Assembly: GCF_015351765.1 (NCBI RefSeq)
Contig: NZ_JADKQA010000001.1
Coordinates: forward strand, 442,394-506,393
Reading direction: 5' to 3'
Source of the DNA: Clostridium vitabionis
GTDB lineage: Bacteria > Bacillota > Clostridia > Lachnospirales > Lachnospiraceae
DNA length: 64,000 nt
The notes beneath the pieces were generated by a model that saw only the letters and a program-made list of their open reading frames with translations, was not told the origin of the DNA and did no database searches. A program made the translations under genes and the position numbers. Shown in pieces: positions 16,567 through 26,071 of this stretch. Position 1 is the stretch's first letter; every line of letters begins with the position of its first letter.

Positions 16567-18336
16567 ATGGGATTTGAACAATCAACTGTGATCTGGGTGC
16601 TGCTCTGCGCGGCACTGGTTTACTTTATGCAGGCTGGATTTGCCCTGTGCGAGGCAGGACTCACGCGGGCGAAAAACACTGGCAATATCCTGATGAAGAA
16701 CATGATGGACTTCTGTATCGGCACCCCGTGCTTCTGGATCATCGGATTTTCCCTGATGTTTCACGGGATGGGAGCGGCTGTCGGAGTTCCGGATTTCCTG
16801 ATCCGCGGAGCTTACACGGCGGAGAACAGCGTGGTGCCGCAGGCGATGCCGCTGTGGGCGTACGTCATTTTCCAGACCGTGTTCTGCGCAACGGCGGCCA
16901 CCATCGTGTCCGGCTCCATGGCGGAGCGCACGAATTTTAAAGCGTACTGCCTGTACTCGGCGGCGATCTCGCTCCTGGTTTATCCGATCTGCGGGCACTG
17001 GAGCTGGGGCGGCGGCTGGCTCTCCGCGCTTGGCTTCCACGACTTCGCCGGTTCCGCGCAGGTTCACAACGTCGGCGGCATCATCGCCTGCCTCGGCGCT
17101 GCCCTGCTCGGCCCCCGCATCGGCAAGTATGACAAGAACGGCAAGGCAAGAGCAATCCCCGGCCACAACATGACCGCTGTCGCCCTCGGCGTATTCATCC
17201 TCTGGTTCTGCTGGTTCGGCTTCAACGGCGGCTCCACCGTCTCGATGGGCGATGACACGGCGCTCTATGAAGCGTCCCTGGCCTTCATGACCACGAACCT
17301 TGCCGCGGCGGTGGCTACCTGCACGGCGATGATCTTCACCTGGGTGCGCTATGGAAAGCCGGATGTATCCATGACGCTCAACGCGGCGCTCGCCGGGCTT
17401 GTCGCCATCACCGCTGGCGCGGACTGCGTGTCGCCGGCCGGGGCATTTTTCATCGGGCTCGTTGCCGGCATCCTGGTTGTCTTTTCTGTAGAATTTTTCG
17501 ACAATGTCGCGAAAATCGACGATCCGGTCGGCGCCGTCTCCGTCCATTTTGTGAACGGGGTCTGGGGCACCCTGGCGGTCGGCCTGTTCTCCACCGGCGA
17601 TGACGGTGTTGGCCTCGGCCTCTTTTACGGCGGCGGCCTTCATCAGCTCGGCATCCAGGTGATCGGCATCCTGGCGATCGATATCTATGTCCTGGTGGTC
17701 ATGTTCGTCATTTTCAAGCTGATTGACCGATGGGTGGGGCTCCGCGTTCCCTCCCAGGTGGAAATCGACGGCCTCGACATCCATGAGCACGGCCTCGCGA
17801 GCGCCTATTCCGGGTTCGCGATCACCGATGTTACCGACCTCTCCGTTGACGTGAACGATAACACCGATCTCGGTGAGGACAATTACGAGGCTGCCTCTGA
17901 GGCGCAGAAGAACGCCGCGGTCAAGGTGGTCAAGGCGCCGGAGAGCCCGGAGGTGTCCGGCACAGCTGCCACAGCGGCGACAGGCATGTACAAGGTGACG
18001 ATCATCTGCCGGCTGAACAAGTTCGATGAACTCAAAAAGGCCCTGAACATGCTCGGCGTGACCGGCATGACGATGACGCAGGTCATGGGTTCCGGCATCC
18101 AGAGGGGATCGACGGAGCGCTACCGCGGCGCCGTCGTGGATTCCACCCTTCTTCCAAAGGTCAAGGTTGAGGTCATTGTCTCCAAGGTTCCGGTTGACGC
18201 GGTCATCAGCACGGCGAAGAAGACCTTGTACACCGGCCATATCGGCGATGGCAAGATCTTTGTCTATCCGGTGCTCCGCGTGGTGAAGGTGAGAACCGGG
18301 GAGGAGGACTTCGCGGCGCTGCAGGACGTCGAATAA
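16567..18336 (+). CDS. amt: Ammonium transporter fused to a PII signalling domain
   Basis: This 589-residue protein joins an Amt/Rh ammonium channel (residues 1 to about 400, eleven predicted membrane helices, AGFALCEAGLTRAKN in the first) to a C-terminal GlnB/PII domain (from about 476). The PII part has YRGA at the T-loop tyrosine, TGHIGDGKIFV and RTGEED, the features that bind ATP and 2-oxoglutarate. PII normally plugs Amt when nitrogen is plentiful; here the regulator is tethered by a linker of about 70 residues. It follows gltBD, consistent with nitrogen assimilation. The ribosome site AAAGGAGG lies just before ATG 16567. Confidence 0.95.
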   Translation: MGFEQSTVIWVLLCAALVYFMQAGFALCEAGLTRAKNTGNILMKNMMDFCIGTPCFWIIGFSLMFHGMGAAVGVPDFLIRGAYTAENSVVPQAMPLWAYVIFQTVFCATAATIVSGSMAERTNFKAYCLYSAAISLLVYPICGHWSWGGGWLSALGFHDFAGSAQVHNVGGIIACLGAALLGPRIGKYDKNGKARAIPGHNMTAVALGVFILWFCWFGFNGGSTVSMGDDTALYEASLAFMTTNLAAAVATCTAMIFTWVRYGKPDVSMTLNAALAGLVAITAGADCVSPAGAFFIGLVAGILVVFSVEFFDNVAKIDDPVGAVSVHFVNGVWGTLAVGLFSTGDDGVGLGLFYGGGLHQLGIQVIGILAIDIYVLVVMFVIFKLIDRWVGLRVPSQVEIDGLDIHEHGLASAYSGFAITDVTDLSVDVNDNTDLGEDNYEAASEAQKNAAVKVVKAPESPEVSGTAATAATGMYKVTIICRLNKFDELKKALNMLGVTGMTMTQVMGSGIQRGSTERYRGAVVDSTLLPKVKVEVIVSKVPVDAVISTAKKTLYTGHIGDGKIFVYPVLRVVKVRTGEEDFAALQDVE

Positions 18337-18376
18337 TCCGCTTCGGCCGAAGGAGGATGCTGGAAAATAGCATTTC

Positions 18377-18408
18377 AGCCGGGAATCCGCTGGGGTTCCC
18401 GGCTTTTT
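18377..18408 (+). terminator. Intrinsic terminator after the Amt-PII gene
   Basis: AGCCGGGAA pairs with TTCCCGGCT, then TTTTT. Confidence 0.9.
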
Positions 18409-18462
18409 GGTGCGCCCGGCGGGCAGCACAAATGCCCAGCTCTGTGCTGGCCAACAAAATAC

Positions 18463-18491
18463 TGGAAACTGTTCAAAACCCTGTTTATAAT
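18463..18491 (+). promoter_or_regulatory. metY promoter
   Basis: TATAAT at 18486-18491 with TGGAAA 17 bp upstream. Only about 77 bp separate the preceding terminator from the -10 box, so there is no room for a SAM riboswitch or T-box. Confidence 0.65.
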
Positions 18492-18524
18492 AGGAATTAG
18501 TCAATATTCTTCAGGAGGCGAGGC

Positions 18525-19796
18525 ATGAAACAGGAGACGAAATGTATCGAGGCGGGATATCAGCCGAAGAACGGCGAATCCCGCATGATCCCGATTATCC
18601 AGAGCACGACGTTCAAATATGACACCAGCGAGGATATGGGGAAACTTTTTGACCTTCAGGCGAGCGGGTATTTCTACACCAGGCTGCAGAATCCGACGAA
18701 TGATATGGTGGCGGCGAAGATCTGCGCGCTCGAGGGCGGCACGGCGGCGATGCTGACAAGCTCCGGGCAGGCGGCGAACTTCTTCGCGATCTTCAATATC
18801 GCCACGGCAGGGGACCATGTGGTGGCGTCCACATCCATCTACGGCGGGACATTCAACCTGTTTAACGTCACGATGCGGAAAATGGGTGTGGATTTCACTT
18901 TTGTGGATCCGGACTGCACGGATGAGGAGCTCGAGGCGGCATTCCGCCCGAATACGAAGGCAGTTTTCGGGGAGACGATCGCGAACCCCGCGCTGACTGT
19001 GTTCGATATCGAGCGATTTGCGAAGGCTGCGCACGCCCACGGCGTGCCGCTCGTGGTGGATAATACCTTCGCGACCCCGATCAACTGCCGGCCGATCGAG
19101 TGGGGCGCGGATATCGTGACCCACTCGACGACAAAATACATGGACGGCCACGATGCCACGGTCGGCGGCGCCATCGTTGACGGCGGGAAATTCGACTGGA
19201 TGGCGAACGCAGAGAAGTTTCCGGGGCTTACGACGCCGGATGAGTCCTATCACGGCATTACCTATGCGGAAAAATTCGGAAAAGAGGGCGCGTTCATCAC
19301 GAAGGCGACAGCCCAGCTGATGCGGGATTTCGGGTCCATCCCGTCCCCGATGAACGCCTATATCCTGAACCTCGGCCTGGAGTCCCTGGCCGTCCGCATG
19401 AAGCGCCACTGTGAAAATGCGCAGTGCGTTGCGGAGTATCTGGAGAAGAATCCCGAGGTCGCCTGGGTCGAGTATCCGGGACTTCCGTCAAACCGGTATT
19501 ATGAGCGGGCGAAGAAGTATATGCCGGACGGAACCTGCGGCGTGATCTCCTTCGGCGTCCGGGGCGGGAGAAAAGCCGCGGAGGTATTCATGAAAAAGCT
19601 TAAGCTGATCATTATCGCGACGCATGTGGCGGATGCCCACACGATGGTGCTTCACCCGGCGAGCTCCACGCACCGGCAGCTGACCGATGAGGAACTGATC
19701 GCCTGCGGGGTGAGGCCGGATATGGTCCGCCTCTCCTGCGGAATTGAAAATGTCGAGGACATCATCGAAGATCTGGATCAGGCGCTTCGGAAATAA
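18525..19796 (+). CDS. metY: O-acetylhomoserine sulfhydrylase (PLP enzyme)
   Basis: A 423-residue Cys/Met-metabolism PLP enzyme. It has SSGQAA near residue 85, DNTFATP near 180, and the Schiff-base lysine in HSTTKYMDGHDATVGG (Lys204). Length and the PTNDMVAAKICALEGG block fit MetY, which makes homocysteine from O-acetylhomoserine and sulfide, better than the shorter MetB/MetC (about 380). A methionine gamma-lyase role cannot be excluded. AGGAGG sits just before ATG 18525. The 3' end overlaps the convergent phosphoesterase gene by 35 bp, and its terminator lies inside that gene. Confidence 0.9.
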   Translation: MKQETKCIEAGYQPKNGESRMIPIIQSTTFKYDTSEDMGKLFDLQASGYFYTRLQNPTNDMVAAKICALEGGTAAMLTSSGQAANFFAIFNIATAGDHVVASTSIYGGTFNLFNVTMRKMGVDFTFVDPDCTDEELEAAFRPNTKAVFGETIANPALTVFDIERFAKAAHAHGVPLVVDNTFATPINCRPIEWGADIVTHSTTKYMDGHDATVGGAIVDGGKFDWMANAEKFPGLTTPDESYHGITYAEKFGKEGAFITKATAQLMRDFGSIPSPMNAYILNLGLESLAVRMKRHCENAQCVAEYLEKNPEVAWVEYPGLPSNRYYERAKKYMPDGTCGVISFGVRGGRKAAEVFMKKLKLIIIATHVADAHTMVLHPASSTHRQLTDEELIACGVRPDMVRLSCGIENVEDIIEDLDQALRK

Positions 19797-20505
19797 AAGG
19801 ACCATCGGTCTCCGGGGTTCCCGGGGACGGGAGAAAGGCTTCCCTTCCCGGGATCTCAAGGCGGCTCAGGCCGCGCGGCAGAATATTTTTTCTCGCCGCG
19901 CGGCGTTTTTTGTCGCACGCGATCCACTCGTCGAGGGAGAGCGGCGTGTAGTCCGAATACATGCAGAAGCAGTTGATCATGTTGCTGGGAACGGTGCGGG
20001 ACTCCCCATTCTTGTAGGCGAGGACGGTATTTGCCGTGATTTCCTGGAAAGTCTCGATCAACCGCTGATCCTGGGTGTCGTGGACGTGGCCGTAGAGCAT
20101 CCAGGTTTTCGGCGACCCGTCCTCGTTCAGATGATACTGGCCGTTGTAGCAGAGGATCGGATAGTGGCAGAGGATGACTTTTCTGCCGCCGTCGTGCAGT
20201 TCCGCGTACGGCCGGATCCAGACGAAGCGGGAGGCGTTGTAGTCCTTCTGCTCCCCGAAGCGGTCGTGATTGCCCTTGATGAGGTAGAGGATTCCGTTCA
20301 GCTGTTCCAGGACGCTGTTGGTCTCCTTCGCATTTCCCCAGGAAAAATCGCCGAGAATAACCACCTCATCCCGCGGGCGGACCTTTCGGTTCCACTGCCG
20401 GATCATGTAGCTGTTCGAAGCCCGGACGTCCGTGAAGCCACGGCAGTCCAGCTGTCGGTTCAGGGATTCATGAAAAAAGTGACAATCGGCAATATAATAG
20501 CGCAT
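19762..20505 (-). CDS. Calcineurin-like metallophosphoesterase
   Basis: A 247-residue protein with the dinuclear-metal motifs of the family: DCHFFH near the N-terminus, GDFSWG (about 50), GNHDRF (about 76), a CHYP strand and GHVHD (about 142). Substrate is unknown; relatives act on phosphodiesters of nucleotides or RNA. The last 50 or so residues look unconserved. Their DNA contains the GCCGCGCGGC hairpin that ends metY on the other strand, so the protein tail may simply be read-through of terminator sequence. AGAAGG precedes the start. An unusual terminator-like hairpin lies in its leader at 20531-20571. Confidence 0.85.
   Translation of the reverse strand: MRYYIADCHFFHESLNRQLDCRGFTDVRASNSYMIRQWNRKVRPRDEVVILGDFSWGNAKETNSVLEQLNGILYLIKGNHDRFGEQKDYNASRFVWIRPYAELHDGGRKVILCHYPILCYNGQYHLNEDGSPKTWMLYGHVHDTQDQRLIETFQEITANTVLAYKNGESRTVPSNMINCFCMYSDYTPLSLDEWIACDKKRRAARKNILPRGLSRLEIPGREAFLPSPGTPETDGPFISEAPDPDLR
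19870..19911 (+). terminator. metY terminator, inside the 3' end of the convergent gene
   Basis: Two GCCGCGCGGC arms (19870-19879, 19895-19904) are followed by TTTTTT at 19906-19911. Confidence 0.85.
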
Positions 20506-20530
20506 GGAAGCCTTCTTTCTGGAGAATGCC

Positions 20531-20571
20531 GGGAAAAGAAAGAGGGCACTTCCGGATATGGAAGCACCCTC
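20531..20571 (-). promoter_or_regulatory. Terminator-like hairpin in the leader of the phosphoesterase gene
   Basis: On the minus strand GAGGG and CTTCC pair with GGAAG and CCCTC, followed by TTTCTTTT, ending 26 nt before the start codon. It could be an attenuator. The U-tract is interrupted by C, so strength is uncertain. Confidence 0.45.
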
Positions 20572-20681
20572 ATCATCTGCTGTTCTGATTCTGCAATTCC
20601 CTGTCCCTGTTATTCTAGTTTACCCGGGCGCGGATGTCAAATGCAGACATCGCCCTACATTCCGATACAGGCCGTTCCCGC

Positions 20682-20710
20682 TTTACGGATGGAAAATTTC
20701 TCTCTATAAT
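20682..20710 (+). promoter_or_regulatory. Promoter of the pseudouridine synthase gene
   Basis: TTTACG (20682-20687), 17 bp, TATAAT (20705-20710). Confidence 0.7.
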
Positions 20711-20757
20711 AAGCTGGTCTGCCGGCGCTCTGCCAGCAGGCGATGGGAGGTGGGAAA

Positions 20758-21783
20758 ATGGCGTGTGAGGATCGGAGAATTCTTTCCATCACTGTGACCG
20801 GGGATCTTGCCGGGATCACGGTGCGGGACCTGATGAAGCAGAAGCTCGGCTTCTCGGCACGGCTGATGAGCCGGGTAAAGTACCGTGCGGGGGGAATCCT
20901 GCTGAACGGAAAACCGGCCAGGGCAGCCGCCCTGCTTGCCCCCGGTGATGAGCTCCGGCTGGATATCACGGATCCGGACAGCGGGAAATGCGTCTGGGTG
21001 CGGCCGGAACCCTTTCTTCCGCCCGAGATTCTCTATGAGGACGAGGATCTCCTGATCCTGCAGAAGCCATCCGGCCTTGTCTGCCATCCGTCCTTCGGGC
21101 ATTATGCCGACACGCTGGCCAATGCGGCTGCGGTCTATCTCGGCTATGAAAACCGTGCCCGGGAAATCCACATGATCGGGCGCCTGGACAGGGACACCTC
21201 CGGACTTGTCGTGATCGCGAAGAACAGCGGGGCGGCGGACAGCCTGTTCAAACAGCAGGAGGAGAAGGCCTTCCGGAAGGTCTATCTCGCCGGCGCCATC
21301 GGCAGGTTCGGCGGGGATATCGTGATCGACCGGCCGATCGGCAGGATCCCCGGCGTCCTGATGCTCCGGCAGGCCTGCCCGGAGGGGAAACCGGCGAAAA
21401 CCCGCTGCCGCGCCCTTGCGGTGTCCGGGAATGAGGTCCTCACCGCCTGCACCCTGGAGCAGGGGAGAACCCACCAGATCCGCGTCCACCTCGCCTCCGA
21501 GGGACATCCCCTCGCCGGCGACCTTCTCTACGGGCCGGGCGGGGCAAGGGAAGCCTTTCTTGCGACCGGAGATCCGGGGGTGGTTCGGATCATGAATGAG
21601 GCAGGAAGCGGCGGGGAGCTTCATCTCTGCGCGTATATGGCTGTCCTCCGCCAACCGTTTACTGGGAAGATACTCCGGGTGACGGCCCGATATCCCCGGT
21701 GGGCTGAGACATTCGGCCCGGAGAAGCCTGTGCGGAGAAAGGTGGAAGAGATCCTCACGGACGGCAATCCTGCCGGGCGGTGA
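20758..21783 (+). CDS. RluA-family pseudouridine synthase
   Basis: A 341-residue enzyme that isomerises uridine to pseudouridine in RNA. An S4-like RNA-binding region covers about residues 15-85 and the catalytic domain follows, with the active-site aspartate in IGRLDRDTSGLVVIAKN (about 140-156) and the later GRTHQIRVHLASEGHPLAGD block typical of RluA/RluD-type enzymes. Which RNA position is modified cannot be read from sequence. ATG 20758 was chosen because GGGAGG lies 7 nt upstream. A divergent metallophosphoesterase lies upstream and parE downstream. Confidence 0.93.
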   Translation: MACEDRRILSITVTGDLAGITVRDLMKQKLGFSARLMSRVKYRAGGILLNGKPARAAALLAPGDELRLDITDPDSGKCVWVRPEPFLPPEILYEDEDLLILQKPSGLVCHPSFGHYADTLANAAAVYLGYENRAREIHMIGRLDRDTSGLVVIAKNSGAADSLFKQQEEKAFRKVYLAGAIGRFGGDIVIDRPIGRIPGVLMLRQACPEGKPAKTRCRALAVSGNEVLTACTLEQGRTHQIRVHLASEGHPLAGDLLYGPGGAREAFLATGDPGVVRIMNEAGSGGELHLCAYMAVLRQPFTGKILRVTARYPRWAETFGPEKPVRRKVEEILTDGNPAGR

Positions 21784-21813
21784 GGTTAAGCAGAGGGAAA
21801 TGCGAACGTATGT

Positions 21814-21842
21814 TTGAATTTTGGCAGCGTTTGTGATAGGAT
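21814..21842 (+). promoter_or_regulatory. parE-parC-deoD promoter
   Basis: TTGAAT (21814-21819), 17 bp, TAGGAT (21837-21842). The parE start codon is 43 bp after the -10. Confidence 0.7.
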
Positions 21843-21885
21843 AGAGCCAGACATAGGCGAGAGATCAGCTAGGAGTGAAGATTTT

Positions 21886-23805
21886 ATGGCAGAACAGAAA
21901 TATGACGCGAGCAGTATCACGGTGCTGGAGGGGCTGGAGGCAGTCCGGCGGAGGCCCGGCATGTATATCGGGAGTATCGGGTCGCGCGGTCTCAATCATC
22001 TGATCTATGAGATCGTCGATAACTCGGTAGATGAGCATCTTGCCGGAGCGTGTACGGAGATCCATGTCACCCTGGAGGCTGACGGGTCCTGCACGGTGAA
22101 GGATAACGGACGCGGCATCCCGGTGGAGATGCACCGGAAGGGCGTCACCGCCGAGCGGATTGTACTGACCACACTTCACGCCGGGGGAAAGTTTGACCAC
22201 AATTCTTATAAAACCAGCGGCGGCCTGCACGGCGTCGGTTCCTCGGTGGTCAATGCCCTGTCTGCCAGGATGAACGTCACGATCTGCCGGGGCGGGTACA
22301 TCTACCGGGATTCCTACGAGAAAGGGAAGCCCACGGGAAAGCTCGTCGGCGGCCTGCTTCCGGCCTGCGGGAAGACAAGGGAGCACGGGACCACCATCAA
22401 TTTTCTTCCAGATGACACGATCTTCGAGAAGACCAGGTTCAAGGAGGACTGGCTGAAAGCCCGGCTCCACGAGCTCGCTTACCTGAACCCGAAACTCACG
22501 TTATTTTATGAGGACAAGCGGGAGGGCGAGGAGGAGAAGGCCGTCTACCGCGAGCCGGAGGGCATCACCGCCTACGTGAAGGAGATCAGCAAGGGGAAGG
22601 AGGCTGTCTGCGATCCGATCGCTTTCAAAGGGGAGAGCGACGGCATCGAGGTCGAAGGGGTCATCCGGTTTGTGAACGAGTTCGAGGAGAATATCCTCGG
22701 CTTTTGCAACAATATTGCGACGCAGGAGGGGGGCACCCACCTGGTCGGCTTTAAAACGCGGTTTACCCAGCTGATCAACAGCTATGCCCGCGAGCTTGGC
22801 ATCCTGAAAGAGAAGGACACCAACTTTACCGGGGCGGACACGCGCAACGGCATGATCGCTGTGATCTCGATCAAGCATCCGGATCCGGTGTTTGAAGGGC
22901 AGACAAAAACCAAACTGGCGAGCCAGGATGCTGTCCGGGCTGTGGCCAATGTAACCGGCGACGAGCTGACGCTGTTTTTTGACCGCAATGTGGAGATTCT
23001 GCGGAACATTATCGGATGCGCCGAGAAATCCGCGAAGATCCGGAAGAGCGCGGAGAAGGCGAAGACCAGCATGCTGGTAAAGCCGAAGTTCTCTTTTGAC
23101 AGCAACGGCAAGCTGGCCAACTGCGAGAGCCGGGATCCCGCGAAATGTGAGATTTTCATCGTCGAGGGCGATTCCGCCGGCGGCTCGGCGAAGTCCGGGC
23201 GCAACAGGGAATTTCAGGCTATCCTGCCGATCCGGGGGAAGATTCTCAACGTGGAGAAGGCATCCATGGACAAGGTTCTGGCCAATGCCGAGATCAAGAC
23301 CATGATCAACGCCTTCGGCTGCGGGTTTTCCGAGGGATACGGCAATGACTTTGATATCTCCAAGCTGAGGTATGATAAGATTATCCTGATGACCGATGCG
23401 GATGTGGACGGAAGCCATATTGACACGCTGCTGCTTACCTTTTTCTACCGCTTCATGCCGGATCTCATCCGGGAGGGGCATGTCTATATTGCCATGCCGC
23501 CGCTCTACAAGGTTGTGCCGAAGCGCGGGGAGGGGCAGTATCTCTATGACGACCATGCCCTGGAGCAGTACCGGAAGACCCATAAGGGGGAGTTCACGCT
23601 CCAGCGCTACAAGGGTCTCGGCGAGATGGATCCGGAGCAGCTCTGGGAGACGACCCTCTGCCCGGAGACAAGGATGCTGAAGCGGGTGGAGATCGAGGAC
23701 AGCCATGTGGCTTCCGAAGTCACAGAGATGCTGATGGGGAGCGATGTGCCGCCCAGGCGGACATTTATCCATGACCACGCCGACGAGGCGGAGATTGACG
23801 CGTAA
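21886..23805 (+). CDS. parE: DNA topoisomerase IV subunit B (ParE)
   Basis: A 639-residue type IIA topoisomerase ATPase subunit. The GHKL ATP site shows EIVDNSVDE, DNGRGIPVE and SGGLHGVGSSVVNALS, and the TOPRIM domain shows VEGDSAGGSAKSGRN and DADVDGSHI. The order parE-parC away from the recF-gyrBA context, together with the missing GyrA-box in the partner, favours topoisomerase IV over gyrase; GyrB and ParE are close, so a gyrase assignment remains possible. ATG 21886 follows AGGAG. parC starts 11 bp after the stop. Confidence 0.9.
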   Translation: MAEQKYDASSITVLEGLEAVRRRPGMYIGSIGSRGLNHLIYEIVDNSVDEHLAGACTEIHVTLEADGSCTVKDNGRGIPVEMHRKGVTAERIVLTTLHAGGKFDHNSYKTSGGLHGVGSSVVNALSARMNVTICRGGYIYRDSYEKGKPTGKLVGGLLPACGKTREHGTTINFLPDDTIFEKTRFKEDWLKARLHELAYLNPKLTLFYEDKREGEEEKAVYREPEGITAYVKEISKGKEAVCDPIAFKGESDGIEVEGVIRFVNEFEENILGFCNNIATQEGGTHLVGFKTRFTQLINSYARELGILKEKDTNFTGADTRNGMIAVISIKHPDPVFEGQTKTKLASQDAVRAVANVTGDELTLFFDRNVEILRNIIGCAEKSAKIRKSAEKAKTSMLVKPKFSFDSNGKLANCESRDPAKCEIFIVEGDSAGGSAKSGRNREFQAILPIRGKILNVEKASMDKVLANAEIKTMINAFGCGFSEGYGNDFDISKLRYDKIILMTDADVDGSHIDTLLLTFFYRFMPDLIREGHVYIAMPPLYKVVPKRGEGQYLYDDHALEQYRKTHKGEFTLQRYKGLGEMDPEQLWETTLCPETRMLKRVEIEDSHVASEVTEMLMGSDVPPRRTFIHDHADEAEIDA

Positions 23806-23816
23806 GGGAGAGAGAC

Positions 23817-26069
23817 ATGGCAGAGAAGATTATCACCACGGAATACAGTGAGGAGATGCAGCGAAGCTACCTCAATTACTCCATGAGCGTCATCACCTCC
23901 CGCGCGATCCCTGATGCCAGGGACGGCTTAAAGCCGGTGCAGAGGCGCGTGCTCTACGATATGGACAGGCTCCGCCTGGATTATGACAAGCCGCACCGGA
24001 AGTCGGCGCGAATCGTCGGGGATACGATGGGAAAATATCACCCGCACGGAGACAGCTCAATCTATGACACCCTGGTGGTCATGGCGCAGGGCTTCAAGAA
24101 AAGCATGCCCCTTGTGGACGGCCACGGCAATTTCGGTTCCATTGAGGGCGACGGCGCCGCCGCCATGCGCTACACCGAGGCAAGGCTCCAGAAATTCACC
24201 CAGGAGGTGTTCCTGAAGGACCTGGACAAGACGGTCCGCTTCCAGCCGAACTACGATGAGACCGAGCAGGAGCCGGTGGTTCTTCCGGTCCGCGTGCCGA
24301 ACCTTCTGCTGAACGGGTCGGAGGGGATCGCCGTCGGCATGAGTACCAGTATCCCCACGCACAATCTCGGGGAGCTCATTGACACGGTTCTCGCCTACAT
24401 CGAACATCCGCTTCTTACGACATCGGATCTTCTGCGGACGCTTCACGGGCCGGATTTTCCGACAGGCGGTATTGTCGCCAACCGGAGTGATCTCGTGCAG
24501 ATTTATGATACTGGAACGGGGAAACTCCGCCTCAGGGCAAAAATTGTCTTCGAGCCGGCGAAGAAGCGCGCGGAGAAAGACCACCTGGTGATCACGGAGA
24601 TCCCCTACACGATGATCGGCGCCGGAATCAACAAGTGCCTGACGGATATCGCGGAGCTGGTGGAGAGCCGGCAGCTCCCGGACATCACGGATATCTCGAA
24701 CCAGTCCAGCAAGGAGGGCATCCGCATTGTCCTGGAGCTCAGGAAGGGCGCGGATCCGGAGAAGATCAGGAACATCCTCTACAAGAAGACGAAGCTCGAG
24801 GATACCTTCGGCGTCAATATGCTGGCGATCGTGAACGGCCGTCCGGAGACGATGAACCTTCGAAGCATCCTGCAGTGCTATCTGGATTTCCAGTATGAGA
24901 ATTATACGCGGAAATACCAGGTTCTCCTGCAGAAGGAGATGGAGAACAAGGAGGTTCACGAGGGGTTAATCCGGGCGGTGGACTGCATCGATCTCATCAT
25001 CGCTGTCCTCCGCGGTTCCCGGAAGCTTGCCGACGCGAGGGCGTGCCTCACCAGGGGGGAGACCAAGAACATTACGTTCCGGGATCCGTCACTGGAGAAG
25101 GAGGCGAAGGGATTTCACTTTACCGAGCGCCAGGCTGACGCGATCCTGCAGATGCGGCTCTACCGGCTGATCGGGCTTGAGCTCCTGACGCTCCAGAAGG
25201 AATATCTGGAATCTCTCCAGAAGATCCGCCAGTATAACAAGATCCTGCAGAATCGCGGGGAGATGGATGCGGTGATCCGGAAGGATCTTGAGGCGATCCG
25301 GAAGGAATTCGCTGTTCCCAGGAAGACCCTGATTGAGGACCAGGCGGAGGCGGAGGTTGTGGAGACCGAGGAGGCCGCCCGGAAGGAGATTTTCGTCCTG
25401 GACCGCTTTGGCTATGCCAAGCTTCTCGACCCACAGCTTTACGAGAAAAACCGGGAGACGGTAGATAAGGAAAATGTCTGGGTGATCCCCTGCACCACCG
25501 CGGAGAAGATTGGCCTGGTCACCAACCAGGGAGTGCTCCATATGGTGCGCGTGACGGACATTCCGAATGGGAAGGTGAAGGACAAAGGGACACCGATCGA
25601 CAATATCAGCCGGTTCGACGGCATGAAGGAGAGACCGGTTTGTGTGGACAATATGACCCGCCTTGTGGGAAAACGGCTGCTCTTTGCCACCGGGCAGGGC
25701 ATGGTCAAGATTGTGCCCGGCACTGAGTTTATCACGGTGAACCGGAATACCGTCGCGGCGACAAAGCTCGCTGAGGGAGATTCCCTCATTGCGGTGCTGG
25801 ACACCGCGTCCGCGGAAGATGTGGTGCTGGCGACAAAGAACGGGTATTTCCTCCGGTTTCCGCTGGGAGAAATCTCGGTGATGAAGAAAAATTCCCGCGG
25901 CGTCCGGGGTATCCGGCTGACTTCCGGGGACAGTGTTCTTTCCGCGTGGGTGATGGCGGAGGCAGCACCGCCTACCGTTACTTACCGGGACAGCAGGATC
26001 AATCTCGGTGAGATCCGGAAGGCCAGGCGCGATGGCAGAGGATCCAAGAGAAAACCTGAGGAGGTATAG
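23817..26069 (+). CDS. parC: DNA topoisomerase IV subunit A (ParC)
   Basis: A 750-residue breakage-reunion subunit. Catalytic Tyr119 lies in MRYTEARLQ, and the helix region HPHGDSSIYDTLV holds Ser80 and Asp84, equivalent to the quinolone-contact residues of E. coli ParC Ser80/Glu84, so it looks wild type for that site. The C-terminal beta-propeller is short and I find no QRRGGKG GyrA-box, which supports ParC. The product decatenates daughter chromosomes with ParE. deoD follows after 2 bp, with its AGGAGG ribosome site inside the end of parC. Confidence 0.9.
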   Translation: MAEKIITTEYSEEMQRSYLNYSMSVITSRAIPDARDGLKPVQRRVLYDMDRLRLDYDKPHRKSARIVGDTMGKYHPHGDSSIYDTLVVMAQGFKKSMPLVDGHGNFGSIEGDGAAAMRYTEARLQKFTQEVFLKDLDKTVRFQPNYDETEQEPVVLPVRVPNLLLNGSEGIAVGMSTSIPTHNLGELIDTVLAYIEHPLLTTSDLLRTLHGPDFPTGGIVANRSDLVQIYDTGTGKLRLRAKIVFEPAKKRAEKDHLVITEIPYTMIGAGINKCLTDIAELVESRQLPDITDISNQSSKEGIRIVLELRKGADPEKIRNILYKKTKLEDTFGVNMLAIVNGRPETMNLRSILQCYLDFQYENYTRKYQVLLQKEMENKEVHEGLIRAVDCIDLIIAVLRGSRKLADARACLTRGETKNITFRDPSLEKEAKGFHFTERQADAILQMRLYRLIGLELLTLQKEYLESLQKIRQYNKILQNRGEMDAVIRKDLEAIRKEFAVPRKTLIEDQAEAEVVETEEAARKEIFVLDRFGYAKLLDPQLYEKNRETVDKENVWVIPCTTAEKIGLVTNQGVLHMVRVTDIPNGKVKDKGTPIDNISRFDGMKERPVCVDNMTRLVGKRLLFATGQGMVKIVPGTEFITVNRNTVAATKLAEGDSLIAVLDTASAEDVVLATKNGYFLRFPLGEISVMKKNSRGVRGIRLTSGDSVLSAWVMAEAAPPTVTYRDSRINLGEIRKARRDGRGSKRKPEEV

Positions 26070-26071
26070 GC

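Noticed and set aside
18409-18524. SAM riboswitch or T-box before metY, and likewise before metF (40210-40320)
   Set aside because: Promoter and terminator leave too little leader at metY, and the metF leader shows only one simple hairpin.
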